Below are positions 12,301-14,205 of a stretch of DNA of 14,205 bases, piece after piece. A program made the translations under genes and the position numbers. The notes below the pieces were generated by a model. It was not told the DNA's origin, did not search any database, and saw only the letters and a list, made by a program, of their open reading frames with translations. Source of the stretch: UBA1724 sp963632245 (GTDB lineage: Bacteria > Verrucomicrobiota > Lentisphaeria > Oligosphaerales > Oligosphaeraceae); the NCBI GenBank assembly GCA_963632245.1, contig CAVGTF010000056.1:1-14205 (forward strand), given 5' to 3'. Numbering within the stretch: the first letter of the stretch is position 1; each line of letters begins with the position of its first letter.

Positions 12301-13684
12301 ACGGGGACTGCGCGCAAATCACGATCTCTATTGCCCCGGACACTTCCGGCTCCAGCTCAAGCGCAACGAGACCGCAGTGCTGGAATTCGCGGTCCTCGAA
12401 CCGAAGAAGCCCGCTATGGCCGCCCCCGCCGAGCCCGCACACGGGCTTTCCTTCCATGAACCCGGAGTGCAGGCCCCCCTGGGACAGGTGCTGCGGGAGG
12501 CCCTGGATGCCTTCGTGGTACGCCGCGGCACCCGCAAGACGGTCATTGCCGGATATCCCTGGTTCCTCGATTGGGGACGCGATACGCTCATCTGCATCCG
12601 CGGACTGCTGGCAGACGGACGTTTCCAGGATTGCCGCGATATCCTCCAGGAGTTCGCTACCTACGAGGAAAAGGGCACCCTGCCCAACATGATCGCTGGC
12701 GTGAATGTCTCTAACCGCGATACCGTGGATGCCTCCCTCTGGTTCGTTGTCGCCCTCCGGGAATACGGTCGCTGGGCCGGACACGACGCCTTGGCGGAAC
12801 TGCTGGCGCTCCCTTGCGGAAAGCGCACCATGCTCCAGGTGGTGGAGTCCATTGCGGAATACTACCAGAAGGGCACTCCCAATGGCATCTGCATGGACGC
12901 CGAGTCCGGACTGATCTTCAGCCCCTCGCACTTCACCTGGATGGACACGAACTTCCCTGCAGGAACCCCGCGGCAGGGATACCCCATCGAGATCCAGGCG
13001 CTCTGGTATCAGACCCTCTGCTTCCTCGCCGAAATCACCGGCGAGAAGGACTATGCCGCTCTGGCAGAAAAGGTCCGCACTTCGGTGAACGAGCTCTATC
13101 CCTCCCGTAGAAATGTGGGGCTCTCCGATTGCCTCCACGCAAATCCCGGCACCCCCGCCGCAAAGGCGGTGAAGGACGATGCCTGCCGCCCCAACCAGCT
13201 CTTCGCCCTCACCGCCCCCGGATTGATCACGGACCCCGAACTCCGCAGGAATGTCCTGGCCGCCGCCGGACACCTCCTGACTCCCGGAGCAATCCGCACG
13301 CTGGCCGACCAGCGCGTGGAGGTCCTCCTGCCCATCTACAAGGACGGCTCCCTCCTCAATAACCCCTCATACCCCTACTGGGGCGAATACAAGGGCGACG
13401 AGGATACCCGCCGAAAGCCCGCTTACCACAATGGCACCGCCTGGCCCTGGGTCATGCCCTCCTTCTGCGAGGCGCTCCTCCAGACCTACGGAAAGCCCGC
13501 CGCACCCGCCGTCCACGCACTCCTCCAGGGAACCGGACAGCTCCTGCGACGCGGATGCCTGGGACACCTCCCCGAAATCCTGGACGGCGATTCCCCACAC
13601 GACACCCGCGGCTGCTGCGCACAGGCCTGGAGCGTCACCGAGGCATACCGCCTCGTCAAAATTCTCGAGGAATACGATAAATGA
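9383..13684 (+). CDS. Bifunctional glycogen debranching enzyme (GH13-like glucanotransferase + amylo-1,6-glucosidase)
   Basis: At 1433 residues this resembles the eukaryotic AGL-type debrancher (about 1500) more than bacterial GlgX. Residues about 1-130 look like a beta-sandwich N-terminal domain. A GH13 amylase-fold domain follows with its four landmark regions: DLPIDHTG (260-267), GFRCDAGY with probable nucleophile D333, FFLEGLGG with acid/base E362, and ETHDND with H420-D421. The middle (about 640-1000) is a GDE central/N-terminal-like region. Residues about 1040-1433 are the amylo-alpha-1,6-glucosidase (GDE_C, GH133-like) domain: GYPWFLDWGRDTLI (DWGRD 1063-1067), NVSNRDTVDASLWF and AYHNGTAWPW (1347-1356). 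Expected action: move maltosyl/maltotriosyl units from a branch, then hydrolyse the remaining alpha-1,6 glucose. No signal peptide is visible, so it is probably cytosolic and acts on stored glycogen. ATG 9383 has no ribosome site and lies at the predicted transcription start. The stop TGA overlaps the ATG of the next gene. Confidence 0.92.
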   Translation: MFSASTAPVLEQHPAPHDRKVRHVGDTLRITLTLNRPCRGSAFVRTNLGNGEIQRQEVVQEVEMGQAPLGRDWRDLPMRQMGPMQYEIRLPLVEVGVFSYVCFFLEESTGEVLWPRGENASVKVISELCAAGNTIYNAFVRQFGANISGKSVTGEEQNAAQALDKANYTVIPPSGTFRALQSKLDLILGQMGFRILQFLPVHPVPTTFARMGRFGSPFAPLDFYDVDASMAEFDQRTTPLEQFLQLVDQVHARGAMVFLDLPIDHTGWASVLQSHHPEWFARNPDGSFQSPGAWGVVWADLCKLDFSRKELWIRLAEIFLHWCRNGVDGFRCDAGYMVPVPVWKYIVAKVRQQFPDTVFFLEGLGGGQDATTHLLEEADLDWAYSELFQNYSAQEMGRYLEFSSNYSASYGALVHFAETHDNDRLAARSKEWARLRVTLSALFSPAGCFGIANGVEWYATEKIDVHGAHSLNWGDPDNMVPLLSSLNALMKSHPAFRADARLRVPYGSGGSAVGLLREPRGDREHSVLVVANPKTDETAEYQWHFQEFDPGSRPVDLLSGRAIPAVREECLYRIPLKAGQVLCLCYPGRQALPKEPYDAVARQQLLATVLRLRVSLNGMGDLESLPLEDQAYALFQDPAKFFADLAGNTRNYVPLAEWAPENDGRRDIVVPVDHYLLIRHDTPFQGQVDMSGVVHCKFHSIPMADGRHFVILTPLEKRITHPVVANLHLVTYGNAGYIRRFDVRAQVFPETAQVNVLRRIIQKNLTHRHCALATNSRGSYGLVRGMWGNLEGQYDALLAANQNPELPSDRTTVLSRVRAWLIYHDYAQEISAKCQTDFAVPGKNAASWHFVVPSGMGGNAYLAIRYELDAEENRGRLIFTRCPPPEDLELPALDANAPVTLILKPDVDDCCNHNPTLAYQGAERSFPRRVTPFENGFVFALESGNRLEARASRGVFLNDGEWTYNLHNAMEAERGLRANHDLYCPGHFRLQLKRNETAVLEFAVLEPKKPAMAAPAEPAHGLSFHEPGVQAPLGQVLREALDAFVVRRGTRKTVIAGYPWFLDWGRDTLICIRGLLADGRFQDCRDILQEFATYEEKGTLPNMIAGVNVSNRDTVDASLWFVVALREYGRWAGHDALAELLALPCGKRTMLQVVESIAEYYQKGTPNGICMDAESGLIFSPSHFTWMDTNFPAGTPRQGYPIEIQALWYQTLCFLAEITGEKDYAALAEKVRTSVNELYPSRRNVGLSDCLHANPGTPAAKAVKDDACRPNQLFALTAPGLITDPELRRNVLAAAGHLLTPGAIRTLADQRVEVLLPIYKDGSLLNNPSYPYWGEYKGDEDTRRKPAYHNGTAWPWVMPSFCEALLQTYGKPAAPAVHALLQGTGQLLRRGCLGHLPEILDGDSPHDTRGCCAQAWSVTEAYRLVKILEEYDK

Positions 13685-14205
13685 GACACTTCATCTTCGA
13701 TATGGACGGCACGCTACTGGATACCATGCCGCTCTGGGAAACGCTGGGCGAGGACTTCCTCCGCCTCCACGGAAAGGAGCCCAAGCCCGGATTCCGCCAA
13801 CACCTCATTGCACTCTCCATGATTGAGGCAGCCGAGATGTTCGAACGGGAATACGGCTTTACCGAATCCGTCCCCCAAATCGTTCAGGCACTCGATGATA
13901 TGGCACGCGGATTCTATACCGACAAGGCGCCCGCAAAACCCGGCGTCATCGAAGCACTCCAGTGCCTGGCAGACAACAATATCCCCTGCGTCGTGGCTAC
14001 CGCCTCCGATCGCGAATTGGCGACCGCCGCCTTCAAACGCACCGGAATACAGCACTTCTTCCAGAAGATCTATACCTGCACGGAACTCGGAATCTCGAAG
14101 GATAACCCCGCATTCTTTCAGGTCCTCCTGGAAAAGGAACAGATCCCCGCCGATCAGGCCGTCGTCGTCGAAGACGCACTCCACGCCATCCGCTCGGCCC
14201 GAAAG
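13681..14205 (+). CDS. HAD-superfamily phosphatase/phosphomutase, 3' end outside the window
   Basis: 175 codons, open at the right edge. HAD motif I FDMDGTLLDT (6-15, nucleophile D7 and acid D9), motif II VVATASD (104-110, T107), motif III lysine in GISKDN (K140) and motif IV VVVEDALHAI (161-170, E164 D165) are all present. A helical cap inserted after motif I (about 15-85) makes this a subfamily I enzyme of the beta-phosphoglucomutase/phosphoglycolate phosphatase type. Its ATG (13681-13683) overlaps the debranching-enzyme stop codon as ATGA, so translation is likely coupled and the two are co-expressed. By context a sugar-phosphate substrate, even beta-glucose-1-phosphate, is attractive, but HAD substrates cannot be read from motifs alone. 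Perhaps 40-50 residues are missing, judging from typical family length of about 215-225. Confidence 0.88.
   Translation, partial: MRHFIFDMDGTLLDTMPLWETLGEDFLRLHGKEPKPGFRQHLIALSMIEAAEMFEREYGFTESVPQIVQALDDMARGFYTDKAPAKPGVIEALQCLADNNIPCVVATASDRELATAAFKRTGIQHFFQKIYTCTELGISKDNPAFFQVLLEKEQIPADQAVVVEDALHAIRSARK

Noticed and set aside
11825..13273. A 482-codon minus-strand open frame inside the debranching enzyme.
   Set aside because: The plus strand encodes continuous conserved debrancher sequence there; this frame is a by-product of strong third-position GC bias.

Overview
The window looks like ordinary chromosome from a GC-rich (about 60% by eye) Gram-negative-type bacterium. It has dense, short operons with mostly AGGAG-type ribosome sites and U-tailed hairpin terminators. 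Two features are compatible with a Verrucomicrobiota/Lentisphaerota/Kiritimatiellota-like (PVC) host: a very long eukaryote-style glycogen debranching enzyme, and a small zinc-ribbon protein with one membrane helix. That placement is an inference of low confidence; no rRNA or tRNA gene is present to settle it.

Layout, left to right. Positions 1-52 hold the first 17 codons of an unrecognised minus-strand gene. Positions 333-3861 hold a minus-strand block: rpsT (ribosomal protein S20) with its own terminator, then a long-chain acyl-CoA synthetase, then prfB (release factor 2), closed by a strong terminator at 238-305. prfB carries the classical autoregulatory +1 frameshift site, so the protein starts about 39 codons upstream of the longest single-frame reading. 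Positions 3862-4568 (707 bp) have no credible gene; they hold a G-rich repeat island with two exact 93-bp tandem copies plus related short units, and several perfect hairpins. Positions 4569-6532 hold a minus-strand pair: a fused nucleotidyltransferase/GHMP sugar kinase followed 8 bp later by trmO (tRNA t6A37 methyltransferase). A 281-bp divergent control region separates this pair from nadB (L-aspartate oxidase, NAD synthesis). nadB is followed by an uncharacterised zinc-ribbon membrane protein and a very strong terminator at 9282-9350. The terminator tail runs directly into a good promoter for a 1433-residue bifunctional glycogen debranching enzyme, whose start codon sits at the predicted transcription start. 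A HAD-family phosphatase overlaps its stop codon (ATGA) and runs off the right edge.

Together these are housekeeping and central-metabolism genes: translation (rpsT, prfB, trmO), lipid activation, NAD synthesis, sugar-phosphate activation and glycogen breakdown. I see no integrase, transposase, phage, CRISPR or defence system. The items most worth a second look are the kinase/nucleotidyltransferase fusion, the 93-bp G-rich repeats, the probable leaderless debranching-enzyme mRNA, and the prfB frameshift.
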